Notes under the pieces: model-generated
What the model was told of the DNA's origin: nothing
What the model saw: the letters and a program-made list of their open reading frames with translations, nothing else
Databases searched by the model: none
Part shown: positions 27,409-35,276 of the stretch, one piece after another
How the letters are laid out: each line of letters begins with the position of its first letter
Position numbering within the stretch: position 1 is the first letter of the stretch
Source of the DNA: Mycobacterium sp. MS1601
Lineage (GTDB): Bacteria; Actinomycetota; Actinomycetes; Mycobacteriales; Mycobacteriaceae
NCBI RefSeq assembly: GCF_001984215.1
Contig: NZ_CP019420.1
Span: 4,216,001-4,280,000 of the forward strand
Reading direction: 5' to 3'
Length of the DNA stretch: 64,000 bases
Made by a program: the position numbers and the translations under genes

Positions 27409-28033
27409 ACACGCGGTTGGAGCGCACCGTGTCCAACCGGTAGTCCGTCACCCTGGTGTCGTAGAGCCGTGCGGCTGTTGCGCGGGCCCGGTCAACGGGA
27501 TCTGTTGGGTCGCAGACGATCTCACCGCGGCTGTTGCCGTTGCCCACCACCACGCCCACCAGGTCCTGGCGCAGGTAGCGGGTCAGCTCTTGGAACTGGG
27601 CGACAACGCCCTGGGTGGCGCCGACGTAGTTCTCCTCGCACGAGATCAGCACCGCGACGCGTTTGTCCATGATCCCGGCCACCACGTCGTCGCGCTGCGG
27701 CGCGCTGTTGGCGGTGTAGCAGAACAGTCGGTCGAAGACGGTCTTGAGCCGGGCGGGCATGCCGTAGAAGTACAGCGGCATCGCGTAGATGATGCCGTCG
27801 GCGGGCAGGATGTGATCCAGTAGGAGTTCCTGGTAACGGTCGTCCAGGCTGCAGGTGCCGTCGTCGGGGCGGCGGCACTCGCGGCAGTTGCCCAGCATGT
27901 GCTGGACGTAGTCGTCGAGGTGAATCAGGTTCACTGTGTGGCCGGCCTCCCGTGCTCCGGCCACCGCGGCCGCGGCGAGGGTGTGGGAGTTGCCGTCGTC
28001 GCGCGGGCTCGCGCTGATCACCAGGGTTCGCAC
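27392..28033 (-). CDS. NADPH-dependent FMN reductase / flavodoxin-like quinone reductase family protein
   Basis: A 213-residue flavodoxin-fold protein. The phosphate-binding loop is SASPRDDGNSHTLA (about residues 8-21). The pattern PLYFYGMPARLKTVFDRL (about 87-104) is the conserved flavin edge of iron-sulfur flavoprotein/NAD(P)H reductases. A Cys pair in GNCRECRRPDDGTC (about 48-61) resembles the cluster-binding Cys motif of iron-sulfur flavoproteins. GTG 28033 (VRTLVISASPR) is chosen; the longer ORF overlaps the divergent deaminase start. Partner unknown. Confidence 0.75.
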   Translation of the reverse strand: MRTLVISASPRDDGNSHTLAAAAVAGAREAGHTVNLIHLDDYVQHMLGNCRECRRPDDGTCSLDDRYQELLLDHILPADGIIYAMPLYFYGMPARLKTVFDRLFCYTANSAPQRDDVVAGIMDKRVAVLISCEENYVGATQGVVAQFQELTRYLRQDLVGVVVGNGNSRGEIVCDPTDPVDRARATAARLYDTRVTDYRLDTVRSNRVWELPA

Positions 28034-28109
28034 TGTTCGGACAACTGCGCGCCACCGTGGAATGTTCCTGATGTTGCATCGCAGCGACCGGCAGGCCACG
28101 GTGTATGCC

Positions 28110-28553
28110 ATGACGCCCGCGGAGATGCTCGACGTTGCCTATGCCGAAGCCCGAAAGGGTCTGGACGAGGGCGGGATACCGATCGGCGCCGCACTTTTCA
28201 GCGCTGACGGGACGCTGCTGGGCAGCGGTCACAACCGCCGGGTGCAGCAGGACGATCCATCAGTGCACGCCGAGACCGACGCGTTCCGGGCCGCCGGGCG
28301 CCAACGTGACTACCGGTCGACGATCATGGTCACCACGCTGTCTCCGTGCTGGTACTGCAGCGGCCTGGTCCGCCAGTTCAACATCGGCGCCGTGGTGATC
28401 GGGGAGAGCCGTACCTTCACCGGTGGGCATGACTGGCTGGCCGAACACGGGGTGTCGGTGACGCTGCTCGACGATCCGCGTTGCGTGGCGATGATGACCG
28501 ACTTCATCGCGGCTCAGCCGCAGCTGTGGAACGAGGACATCGGGGTCAGCTGA
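28110..28553 (+). CDS. Cytosine deaminase, yeast Fcy1-like
   Basis: A 147-residue zinc deaminase. Zinc and proton-shuttle residues are in HAETDAF (about residues 51-57) and SPCWYC (about 80-85). The C-terminal end FIAAQPQLWNEDIG matches the characteristic tail of yeast cytosine deaminase (FIDERPQDWFEDIG), which separates it from tRNA adenosine deaminases. It would convert cytosine to uracil and ammonia for pyrimidine salvage. Divergent from the flavin reductase with about 76 bases between starts. Confidence 0.8.
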   Translation: MTPAEMLDVAYAEARKGLDEGGIPIGAALFSADGTLLGSGHNRRVQQDDPSVHAETDAFRAAGRQRDYRSTIMVTTLSPCWYCSGLVRQFNIGAVVIGESRTFTGGHDWLAEHGVSVTLLDDPRCVAMMTDFIAAQPQLWNEDIGVS

Positions 28554-28559
28554 AACGGG

Positions 28560-28593
28560 GACGGCCCCCGGCTCTGATGAGCCGGGGGCCGTC
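28560..28593. terminator. Bidirectional terminator
   Basis: Arms GACGGCCCCCGGCTC (28560-28574) and GAGCCGGGGGCCGTC (28579-28593) form a perfect 15-bp stem with loop TGAT, between the deaminase stop and the PGRS-like gene stop. Confidence 0.8.
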
Positions 28594-28609
28594 GCACTTG
28601 GGGTACTGA

Positions 28610-30061
28610 CTACGGGCTGGCGTTGTCGCTGCCGTCGTTGCCCTGGTTGCCGGTGCTGCCACCGACGCCACCCTGGCCGCCCGAGCCGCCGTTGCCGCCG
28701 GTGCCCGCCTTGCCGGCATCGGGGTTGGCGCTGCCGCCGCTGCCGCCGTTGCCGCCGTCGGCGTTCAAGCCGCCACGGCCGCCGGTTCCGCCGTTGCCGC
28801 CACGAGAGGTACCGCCGGTTGCGGAACCACCGCTCATGCCCTGGCCGCCGATGCCTTGGATGGCGCCGCCGTCGCCGCCGTTGCCGCCACGACCGCCGAC
28901 GGTGTTGCCGCCGGTCGAGGTTGCGCCGCCGCCCCTGCCGCCACGGCCACCGAGGCCGGTGACCACGGAGTCGCCGCCGCTGCCGGCCGCACCGCCGGTG
29001 GCGGAGCCGGACTCGGAGTTGGCCGCGCCGCCGCTGCCGCCGTTGGTGCCGCGGCCGATCAGGCGCTCGCCGCCGTCGCCGCCGGTGCCGCCGACAGCCT
29101 TGGCGCTGCCGCTTGCGGTGGCTGAGCCGCCGTTGCCGCCGCCGCGGCCGAGAACCTCAGGCGTGCTGCCGCCGGAGAGGGTGCCCTTGCCGGCCATTCC
29201 GCCGTTGCCGCCGGTGGCGGTCTGGGTGCTGTCGCCGGTGCTGGTGGTGCGGTCGCCAACGGTGGCCGAACCGCCCGCGCCGCCGGCGCCCGCACCGTAG
29301 GAGGTGGTGTCGTCCTGCGAGAACGGGATACCGATGGTGGCACCGCCGCCGACGCCGCCGTCACCACCGGTGGCGTTGCCGAACAGCGAGGTGGCGCTGC
29401 CACCGGCGCCGCCCTTGCCGCCGTTGCTCGGGACGAAGGTCGCGCCGTTGCCGCCGCGCCCGCCGTCACCGGCCACGGCGTCGCCGGCGATGGTGGCGTT
29501 GGCGTTGCCGCCCGCGCCGCCGTTGCCGCCGTCGCCTGCGAACAGGCCGGCGCTGCCGCCGTTGCCGCCATTGGTGGCGGCGGAGATCAGCGCACCTGTT
29601 TCGGCGTCGTAGACCGCGTCGACGCCGTTGCCGCCGTTGCCGCCGCTACCACCGAAGTAGCCGGCGTTGCCGCCGTTGCCACCGTTGGCGCCGGCACCGC
29701 CGTTGCCCCACAGCAGGCCTCCGTTGCCGCCGTTGCAGGCGCTGCCGGTGCACGAGGCACTGGCGTCGATGCCGTTGCCGATCAGGAATCCGCCCTCACC
29801 GATGACCGTGGCGCCGGTGTAGACGTTGGCGCTGGCGGTGGCGGGGCCACCCTCGGTGTAGAGGAACGGGTTGATCGGGGTCTCGTCGTTGACCAGCTTG
29901 ACGTCGGCGCTGAAGGCGGCGGGTACCGACGGTTCCTCCGACGCGGCGGCGGCAGCCACCAGGGCACCGAGCCCCACCATTGCCGCGCCGGCGACGCCCG
30001 TAGCCACGTGCTTGTGCACGGAACGGTTAGTCGCCTTGTGGCGTCCGGACTTCACGTACAT
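28610..30061 (-). CDS. PGRS-like glycine-rich repeat protein without PE domain (copy 1)
   Basis: A 483-residue protein. Residues 1-20 are basic, then a hydrophobic stretch (about 20-42, GVAGAAMVGLGALVAAAAA) suggests export. From about residue 105 the protein is GGNGG/GGAGG repeats like the PGRS domain of PE_PGRS proteins, but there is no PE domain. Between them is a module with DASASCTGSACNGGNGG and LLWGNGGAGANGGNGG that is shared with the second copy at 38700-40016. The repeats predict polyglycine-II sheets. Function unknown; cell-surface location is inferred. Promoter, iron-box-like site and a long palindrome lie upstream. Confidence 0.8.
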   Translation of the reverse strand: MYVKSGRHKATNRSVHKHVATGVAGAAMVGLGALVAAAAASEEPSVPAAFSADVKLVNDETPINPFLYTEGGPATASANVYTGATVIGEGGFLIGNGIDASASCTGSACNGGNGGLLWGNGGAGANGGNGGNAGYFGGSGGNGGNGVDAVYDAETGALISAATNGGNGGSAGLFAGDGGNGGAGGNANATIAGDAVAGDGGRGGNGATFVPSNGGKGGAGGSATSLFGNATGGDGGVGGGATIGIPFSQDDTTSYGAGAGGAGGSATVGDRTTSTGDSTQTATGGNGGMAGKGTLSGGSTPEVLGRGGGNGGSATASGSAKAVGGTGGDGGERLIGRGTNGGSGGAANSESGSATGGAAGSGGDSVVTGLGGRGGRGGGATSTGGNTVGGRGGNGGDGGAIQGIGGQGMSGGSATGGTSRGGNGGTGGRGGLNADGGNGGSGGSANPDAGKAGTGGNGGSGGQGGVGGSTGNQGNDGSDNASP

Positions 30062-30142
30062 GTACCAACCCCCATCGGGATGAGCCTGCGCGTGCAGGCG
30101 GGTTACTTGATTCCTTAGGCATTCCTGTGAAAAGCCGCCCTG

Positions 30143-30171
30143 ATTGTTGGGTTTGCGGAGTCACTCGTCAA
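30143..30171 (-). promoter_or_regulatory. SigA-like promoter of PGRS copy 1
   Basis: On the minus strand TTGACG (plus-strand 30166-30171) and AACAAT (30143-30148) are 17 bp apart. The leader to ATG 30061 would be about 75 nt. Confidence 0.45.
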
Positions 30172-30180
30172 GACCTACCC

Positions 30181-30199
30181 CTAGGCAAGGCTTACCTAT
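30181..30199. promoter_or_regulatory. Candidate IdeR iron box
   Basis: CTAGGCAAGGCTTACCTAT matches the 19-bp IdeR consensus TTAGGTTAGGCTAACCTAA at 14 positions, including both TAGG/CCTA cores. It lies 10 bp upstream of the -35 of the PGRS-like gene, a position more typical of activation than of repression. Confidence 0.45.
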
Positions 30200-30281
30200 C
30201 GTTGCGTTTTCAACTAAAACCCCAGGGGTCTCGTGGCTGGTAGGCCGTTTTCCTGCAGGTAGACGTATACGTAAATTTCTT

Positions 30282-30305
30282 TTAGGTCACACTTGTGTGA
30301 CCTAA
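30282..30305. promoter_or_regulatory. 24-bp perfect palindrome of unknown regulator
   Basis: TTAGGTCACAC (30282-30292) and GTGTGACCTAA (30295-30305) are perfect complements around TT. It is about 155 bp upstream of rpiB and 220 bp upstream of the PGRS-like gene. It shares the TTAGGT ends of iron boxes, but the spacing is 24, not 19. Confidence 0.5.
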
Positions 30306-30447
30306 GCCTCATAAATTCAAAGTTATCCCGGTTTGTCGCCCATCTGTGCTAGAAACTTCGGCGACCCAGAATGGCTGATCTGGTTTGCTGGAATCGCGCG
30401 GCCGGGTGAACAGCGCCGGAGTGTGCAGCGCGGGGAGCCTCGGAAAG

Positions 30448-30453
30448 TAGGGT
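30448..30453 (+). promoter_or_regulatory. -10 box TAGGGT, leaderless-type promoter of rpiB
   Basis: TAGGGT ends 7 bases before ATG 30461. The purine-rich GGAAAGTAGGG that might look like a ribosome site overlaps this box. Confidence 0.4.
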
Positions 30454-30460
30454 TACCGCC

Positions 30461-30940
30461 ATGCGCGTCTACCTCGGTGCCGACCACGCCGGATACGAAC
30501 TCAAGCAGGCCATCTTCGATCACCTCACCGCTACCGGCCACGAGCCCGTCGACTGTGGTGCATACACCTACGACGCCGAGGACGACTACCCGGCTTTCTG
30601 CATCGCGGCGGCGCAGAAGACCGTCGCTGATCCAGGCAGCCTGGGCATCGTTCTCGGCGGGTCAGGAAACGGGGAACAGATCGCCGCCAACAAGGTGCCC
30701 GGGGCGCGTTGCGCGCTGGCGTGGAGCACCGAAACGGCGTCGCTGGCCCGTCAACACAACAACGCCCAGTTGATCGGCATCGGTGGCCGGATGCACACAG
30801 AAGAGGAGGCGTTGGCCATCGTCGACGCGTTCCTGAGCACACCCTGGTCGGAGGCGCCGCGCCACCAACGCCGCATCGACATCCTCGCCGAGTACGAGCT
30901 GACGCACGACGCGCCGCCCGTACCCGGCGCCCCGGAGTAA
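30461..30940 (+). CDS. rpiB: Ribose-5-phosphate isomerase B
   Basis: A 159-residue enzyme interconverting ribose-5-phosphate and ribulose-5-phosphate in the pentose phosphate pathway. The N-terminus MRVYLGADHAGYELK, the active-site loop LGGSGNGEQIAANKVPGARC (about residues 65-84) and NNAQLIGIGGRM are diagnostic of RpiB. Mycobacterial RpiB lacks the usual catalytic Cys in this loop (GGSGNG here) and uses another acid residue. Orthologue Rv2465c, 162 aa. The next gene, nei, starts 3 bases later, as in tuberculosis. Confidence 0.95.
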   Translation: MRVYLGADHAGYELKQAIFDHLTATGHEPVDCGAYTYDAEDDYPAFCIAAAQKTVADPGSLGIVLGGSGNGEQIAANKVPGARCALAWSTETASLARQHNNAQLIGIGGRMHTEEEALAIVDAFLSTPWSEAPRHQRRIDILAEYELTHDAPPVPGAPE

Positions 30941-30943
30941 CCC

Positions 30944-31750
30944 GTGCCCGAAGGGCACACGCTGCACCGGCTGGCTCGCCTGCATCAACGCCGGTTCGGC
31001 CGTGCCCCCGTACGTGTGGGCAGCCCGCAGGGCAGGTTCACCGACGGAGCAGCCGCTGTTGACGGACGGGTGTTGCGCAAGTCCGACGCGTGGGGCAAGC
31101 ACCTGTTCCATCACTACGACGGCGGGCGGGTGGTGCACGTCCACCTTGGGCTCTACGGCACGTTCACCGAGTTCCCCGCCGCCGACCTCGACGCCATCCC
31201 GGACCCGGTCGGCCAGGTGCGAATGCGGTTGATAGGCACCGAGTACGGCACCGATCTTCGCGGTCCGACAGTCTGCGAAGTGATCAGCGAGGCCGAGGTC
31301 ACCGACATCGTGGCCAAGCTCGGCCCCGACCCGCTGCGCAAAGACGCCGACCCGGCCCCCGCGTGGGCGCGAATCACCAAATCGCGCCGACCGATCGGCG
31401 CACTGCTCATGGACCAGTCGGTGCTCGCCGGGGTGGGCAACGTATACCGCAGCGAACTGCTCTTCCGACACCGGATCAACCCGCTGCGCCCCGGCACGGA
31501 CATCACCGCCGGCGAGTTCGCCGCCATGTGGACCGACCTGGTGGAGCTGATGAACGTGGGGTTGCGCCGGGGCAAGATCGTGGTCGTCCGCCCCGAAGAC
31601 GACCATGGCGCACCGTCGTACCGGAAGGGTCGGCCGCGCACCTACGTCTACCGGCGCGCTCTCGAACCGTGCCGTGTGTGCGGTACCGCCGTCAAGACGA
31701 TGGAGCTCGAGGGCCGCAACCTGTTCTGGTGTCCCAACTGTCAGGCCTGA
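30944..31750 (+). CDS. nei: DNA glycosylase/AP lyase, Fpg/Nei family (endonuclease VIII)
   Basis: A 268-residue base-excision repair enzyme. The N-terminus MPEGHTLHRLAR supplies catalytic Pro2 and Glu3, a conserved Lys is in RKSDAWGKHLF, and the C-terminal zinc finger is CRVCGTAVKTMELEGRNLFWCPNC (Cys positions about 244, 247, 264, 267). It removes oxidised pyrimidines. GTG 30944 starts exactly at MPEG, fixing the start. Same length as Rv2464c. Translationally close to rpiB (3-base gap). Confidence 0.93.
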   Translation: MPEGHTLHRLARLHQRRFGRAPVRVGSPQGRFTDGAAAVDGRVLRKSDAWGKHLFHHYDGGRVVHVHLGLYGTFTEFPAADLDAIPDPVGQVRMRLIGTEYGTDLRGPTVCEVISEAEVTDIVAKLGPDPLRKDADPAPAWARITKSRRPIGALLMDQSVLAGVGNVYRSELLFRHRINPLRPGTDITAGEFAAMWTDLVELMNVGLRRGKIVVVRPEDDHGAPSYRKGRPRTYVYRRALEPCRVCGTAVKTMELEGRNLFWCPNCQA

Positions 31751-31762
31751 CTGCCCAGTCAG
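31747..31762. promoter_or_regulatory. Short-loop palindrome at nei stop
   Basis: CTGACTG (31747-31753) and CAGTCAG (31756-31762) are perfect complements around CC, overlapping the nei stop. It lies 33 bp before the antiporter GTG, so an operator or weak terminator are both possible. Confidence 0.25.
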
Positions 31763-31794
31763 CAGGTTCACAGGATTGACGCGACAATCTGCGG

Positions 31795-33483
31795 GTGGAA
31801 CTGATCTTGGTTGTCGTCGGTGCGATCGTAGTAACTGCCATGGCGCATCGGCGTGGCCTTGAACCGGCGCTGATCATCGTCGTCATCGGTGGTGTGGTGT
31901 CGTTCCTGCCGGGATTCGAAGCGCCCGAACTCGATTCGCACATCCTGTTGAGCGTCGTGCTGCCGCCGCTGCTGTACTCGGCCGCACTGGACTTCTCGTT
32001 CCCGACGTTTCTGCGCAACATCAAGCCGATCCTCGGCCTCGGCGTCGCGCTGGTGGTGGTCACCGCCTTCACCGTCGCAGCGGTGTCGTCATGGTTGGTC
32101 GTGGTGCCCCTGACCTTCGGAACCGCACTGATCCTCGGCGCCATAGTGGCACCACCGGACGCGGTGACCGCGGTGGCCGTCGGCCGCAAACTCGGGCTGC
32201 CCAAACGGGTGATGGCCATCCTGACCGGGGAGAGTCTGATCAATGACGCCGCAGCGCTGGCACTGTTCTCCATCGCCGTGGCCCAGGTGGCCGGCACCCA
32301 CACCTTCATCGAGAACCCGCTGCTGCTGTTCGGCTATAGCGCGGTGGTGGGGCCGATAGTCGGTGCCGCACTCGGTTACGTCACGCTGTGGATCCGGCGA
32401 CGGCTGAACAACCCGGGGCTGGAGACCGTGCAGGGACTGGTGGTTCCGTTCGCGGCGTTCATCGCCGCCGAACACCTCCACGCCTCCGGGGTACTGGCCG
32501 TGGTGGTTGCCGGCTTCGTCGTCGGTAGCGGCACCGTCGACGCCGGGTACCAGACCCGACTCCAGGAACGCTACGTCTGGAACTCCGTCGACGTCCTGTT
32601 GGAGGCGTTCGTCTTCGCCTACATCGGACTGCACCTGCGCTTCGTGCTGGAGGACCTGCGCGAAGCACACGAGTCGTTGGCAGAGGTGGCCGTCGCGTCG
32701 GCGATCGTGCTGCTGGTGGTTCTGGTGATCCGACCCCTGTCGGTGTTCGCGATGTTCAGCCGAGGAGTCCTGTCCCGCCACGTCGAGCGGCGCTTCAGCG
32801 TGCCGGTTCCCGAACGTGGCGGCCGCGGCGCCCTGGGCACCCGTAAACGCGACCGAGCACCCGCCAAGTGGCGATCGCGTATCGACAACCGCAGGCTCAC
32901 CTGGCAGGAGAACGTGGTGGTGTCCTGGACCGGAATGCGCGGTGTGGTGACTCTTGCTGCGGCAGCGGCCATTCCGGTGACCACGGCCGCGGGGGAGCCG
33001 TTCCCGGAGCGGGCGACCATCCAGGCCATCGCATTCGTCACGGCCATCGGCACCCTGCTGCTGCAGGGCTGGACGCTGCCGCTGCTGATCCGCCGCCTAG
33101 ACTTGACCTCCGACGACGAACACGTCTACGCGTTCGCTGAGACCGCCAAGGCCGAAGACGTTGTGCACCGAGCCGCCGTCGAGGTGCTGGCCGAGTTCCG
33201 CGACAACCCGCCGGAAGGGCTTGACCCCCGCATGCTCGCCGAGATCCGGACCACCATCGCCCGGCAGTCGCAGGATGCTGATGAGATGCCGGATCCGGAG
33301 GCGCACACACTGCGCGCGGAGACCTTCGCCGCGCTGTACCGAGCGGTGTTGACGGCGCAACGAGCGGCCCTGATCGGGGAACGCGACGAAGGCCGCATCG
33401 ATGACGAGGCGGTCCGCGCCATGCTGGAGCGACTGGACCTACAGGAGGCGGGCGTCACCGCCCGTCTGGAGAGCCGGTTCTAG
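31795..33483 (+). CDS. Na+/H+ antiporter, CPA1 family
   Basis: A 562-residue membrane protein with about 12 transmembrane helices in the first 415 residues. The conserved TM5 region ILTGESLINDAAALALFSIAV holds the Asn-Asp pair (about residues 150-151) of CPA1 exchangers, and VAPPDAVTAVAVGRKLGLP is typical too. The cytosolic C-terminal tail (about 430-562) is charged and helical. It should exchange Na+ or another cation for protons. GTG 31795 follows a GACAAT element at 6 bases. The stop shares a CTAG with the convergent gene. Confidence 0.88.
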   Translation: MELILVVVGAIVVTAMAHRRGLEPALIIVVIGGVVSFLPGFEAPELDSHILLSVVLPPLLYSAALDFSFPTFLRNIKPILGLGVALVVVTAFTVAAVSSWLVVVPLTFGTALILGAIVAPPDAVTAVAVGRKLGLPKRVMAILTGESLINDAAALALFSIAVAQVAGTHTFIENPLLLFGYSAVVGPIVGAALGYVTLWIRRRLNNPGLETVQGLVVPFAAFIAAEHLHASGVLAVVVAGFVVGSGTVDAGYQTRLQERYVWNSVDVLLEAFVFAYIGLHLRFVLEDLREAHESLAEVAVASAIVLLVVLVIRPLSVFAMFSRGVLSRHVERRFSVPVPERGGRGALGTRKRDRAPAKWRSRIDNRRLTWQENVVVSWTGMRGVVTLAAAAAIPVTTAAGEPFPERATIQAIAFVTAIGTLLLQGWTLPLLIRRLDLTSDDEHVYAFAETAKAEDVVHRAAVEVLAEFRDNPPEGLDPRMLAEIRTTIARQSQDADEMPDPEAHTLRAETFAALYRAVLTAQRAALIGERDEGRIDDEAVRAMLERLDLQEAGVTARLESRF

Positions 33484-34247
33484 AAGCCGAAATCTCCACC
33501 GAAGTCGCCGCCACCGAAATCGCCACCGCCCCAGTCGCCGCCACCCCAGTCACCGCCGGTGTCACCACCGAGGTCGCCGCCGCTGTCACCGAAGCCTTGG
33601 TCGTAACCCTGGGCGAAGCCTTCTTCATACCCGGTGCCGGCCATGCCGGAGAACAAGGTGCTGAACAGCAGCATCGAGCCCACGCCCCAGGCGCCGGCCA
33701 CCAGCGCCGGCTTCCACCACGGCTCCGAGTACCAGCCCGCGGGAACCGGCCGACCTGCGACGTTGCCGCCGGGGTAGTAGTTCGGGGTGCGCTGCGACGG
33801 GGACGGTGATGCTTCGATTTCACGGCCCTCGAACTCCACGCGACGGTCCTCGGTGACCTGCCCCGCGGTGCGCTGCCCGTGCAGGGATTCCAGCTCGGGA
33901 CCGGGATCCATGCCCATGGCAAGGCGGGCTGCGCGCACGTAGTAGAGACCTTCGAGCGCGCTTTCCTTGGCCAGCAACGCCTGCTTGGCGGTGGTGGCCT
34001 GCTCGATCTGCGACCCGGCGGCGGTGAAGCGCTCCGAGGCGTCGGCCAGCGCCTGCTTGGAAGCGTCGTCGTTGCCGCTGAGGTTGATCACCTGCCCGCC
34101 GAGCCGGTCGATGACCCGCCGGGCGTCGGCTTTGGCGTCGGCCAGCGATGCCTCGTTACGCCGGCCGCTGTTACGCGAGGAACTCCACACAGCCAGGCCG
34201 ATGGCCCCGACAACAACGAGGATGAGTAGCAGCAGGAAGCCGTCCAT
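33480..34247 (-). CDS. Single-pass membrane protein with Gly/Asp-rich tail (DUF1542-like)
   Basis: A 255-residue protein. An N-terminal membrane anchor (about residues 2-22, GFLLLLILVVVGAIGLAVW) precedes a helical region of about 30-120 that could coil. A second hydrophobic stretch follows (ALVAGAWGVGSMLLFSTLF, about 185-205), and the tail repeats GGDWGGGDFGGGDFGG to the end. Such tails occur in mycobacterial TPM and DUF1542-type proteins. Function unknown. ATG 34247 is chosen over GTG 34265 because TACCCT lies 7 bases upstream of it. Its stop codon overlaps the antiporter stop in CTAG. Confidence 0.6.
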   Translation of the reverse strand: MDGFLLLLILVVVGAIGLAVWSSSRNSGRRNEASLADAKADARRVIDRLGGQVINLSGNDDASKQALADASERFTAAGSQIEQATTAKQALLAKESALEGLYYVRAARLAMGMDPGPELESLHGQRTAGQVTEDRRVEFEGREIEASPSPSQRTPNYYPGGNVAGRPVPAGWYSEPWWKPALVAGAWGVGSMLLFSTLFSGMAGTGYEEGFAQGYDQGFGDSGGDLGGDTGGDWGGGDWGGGDFGGGDFGGDFGF

Positions 34248-34254
34248 GGCGTCC

Positions 34255-34260
34255 AGGGTA
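34255..34260 (-). promoter_or_regulatory. -10 box TACCCT, leaderless-type
   Basis: On the minus strand TACCCT ends 7 bases before ATG 34247. It falls inside the longer reading frame, so it decides the start. Confidence 0.35.
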
Positions 34261-34288
34261 CTCACAGAAACCGAGTGCTCCCCAGATA

Positions 34289-35260
34289 TCAGAACCCGAG
34301 GTCGACGGGAGCGAACTTCGAGGTCACGTCACCGGCCAGCGACTCGTCATAGGGGTTCACCGCGTGCGGTTGCACACCGGCGCTGATGTCGAGGCCGTCG
34401 AGTTGCGCCCACAGCACGCTGGGGCTGCTGGTCAGCTCGAAGAAGTAGGTGCGATTGGTCAGATCGCAGACCGTGCGGTATTCGGTGTTGTACACACCGA
34501 AGTCCTCATAGGGCGCCCCGAACGGTACCGAGACATTGCGGGCGATGGCCATCACCGCGGCCACCGCCTGCCGTTCGTCGGCCGGTTCCGGCAGCAGACC
34601 CGAGAAGTAGGCGGCCCGCTGGAAGCGGTCGACGGCGTTGACGTTGCCGGGCACCGGTGTCGATCCGGTGGGATGTGAGAAGTCATGCTGGGCAAGCAGT
34701 TCCAGCTGTTCCTCGTAGGTGGGGTCATTGGTCATCAAGGTGTACTGCCGCCCGTGGTGCACTACCGGCTTGCCGTCGGCGAATTCGATGATCGCCGAGT
34801 CTCCGCTGGCGTCCTCGAGCGCCACATGCAGGTTGGCGTCGAAGCCACGGACATTGATCAGCACCACCTGGATGGCCTCCATCAAGGCCAGCGCGTCGGC
34901 GACCGTTTCCGCCTGGTCCAACAGGTACTGCACCCAGAGCCCGGTTTGCACACCGGGTTTGGACGAGTCGCGGTCGCCGAAATCCGTCGAGTCCAGATAC
35001 AGGCCGTGTGCTGCCAGGCCCCGCTCGTTGAACCCGTCGATGGTGCCGATGCCGTAGATCGTGGTGACCAGGCTGCCGTAGCGGCTGGTCCACGTCAGTG
35101 GATTCTCGGTGACCATCACCTGGGAGCCGACCAGTCCGCCGTTGCGCTTGCGGCCCCGCGGCATCGCAACGACTAGAGGCTGCGTGGACTCCGGCCAGTC
35201 CATGGTCCGTCCCGAAAGGACGGCCAGATCATTGCTGTTCCAAAGGATTCGGGTGCACAC
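34289..35260 (-). CDS. Linear amide C-N hydrolase, choloylglycine hydrolase / penicillin V acylase family (Ntn hydrolase)
   Basis: A 323-residue Ntn hydrolase. GTG 35260 is followed at once by Cys2 (CTRILWNSND), the nucleophile exposed when fMet is removed, so no propeptide is needed. Further family marks are RTMDW (about residues 17-21), YGIGTIDGFNERGLAAHGLYLD (about 68-89) and NDPTYEEQL (about 174-182). Substrates range from bile-salt amides and penicillin V to acyl-homoserine lactones. In soil mycobacteria a bile-salt or lactone role is only a guess. It follows the CocE-like gene by 16 bases, with its own -10 box inside a palindrome. Confidence 0.85.
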   Translation of the reverse strand: MCTRILWNSNDLAVLSGRTMDWPESTQPLVVAMPRGRKRNGGLVGSQVMVTENPLTWTSRYGSLVTTIYGIGTIDGFNERGLAAHGLYLDSTDFGDRDSSKPGVQTGLWVQYLLDQAETVADALALMEAIQVVLINVRGFDANLHVALEDASGDSAIIEFADGKPVVHHGRQYTLMTNDPTYEEQLELLAQHDFSHPTGSTPVPGNVNAVDRFQRAAYFSGLLPEPADERQAVAAVMAIARNVSVPFGAPYEDFGVYNTEYRTVCDLTNRTYFFELTSSPSVLWAQLDGLDISAGVQPHAVNPYDESLAGDVTSKFAPVDLGF

Positions 35261-35262
35261 AT

Positions 35263-35275
35263 CACTACCGTAGTG
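35263..35275. promoter_or_regulatory. Palindrome with embedded -10 box before the Ntn hydrolase
   Basis: CACTAC (35263-35268), C, GTAGTG (35270-35275) is a 13-bp palindrome. On the minus strand TACGGT (plus 35267-35272) lies 6 bases before GTG 35260, so the -10 sits at the palindrome centre. The whole site fills the 16-bp gap after the upstream gene. Confidence 0.4.
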
Positions 35276-35276
35276 G

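Larger units (their letters stand above)
30062..30460. other. 399-bp regulatory gap between PGRS copy 1 and rpiB
   Basis: No gene is seen. The stretch is clearly richer in A+T than its surroundings and holds, from left to right: a promoter for the minus-strand PGRS gene, an iron-box-like site, ACCCCAGGGGT, the perfect palindrome ACGTATACGT (30263-30272), a 24-bp palindrome, and the rpiB -10 box. Confidence 0.7.

Noticed and set aside
28623..29300. Proline-rich plus-strand frame over PGRS copy 1
   Set aside because: It is the complement of Gly codons, so Pro-rich by necessity. No ribosome site, and it starts in the terminator region.
28640..29720. Short regularly spaced repeats that could suggest a CRISPR array
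   Set aside because: The repeats are in-frame GGNGG codons without constant-length unique spacers, and the reading frame is open throughout.
30282..30305. Reading the 24-bp palindrome as a second IdeR box
   Set aside because: The ends TTAGGT/ACCTAA match, but the half-sites are 5 bp too far apart and the centre has no AGGCT core.
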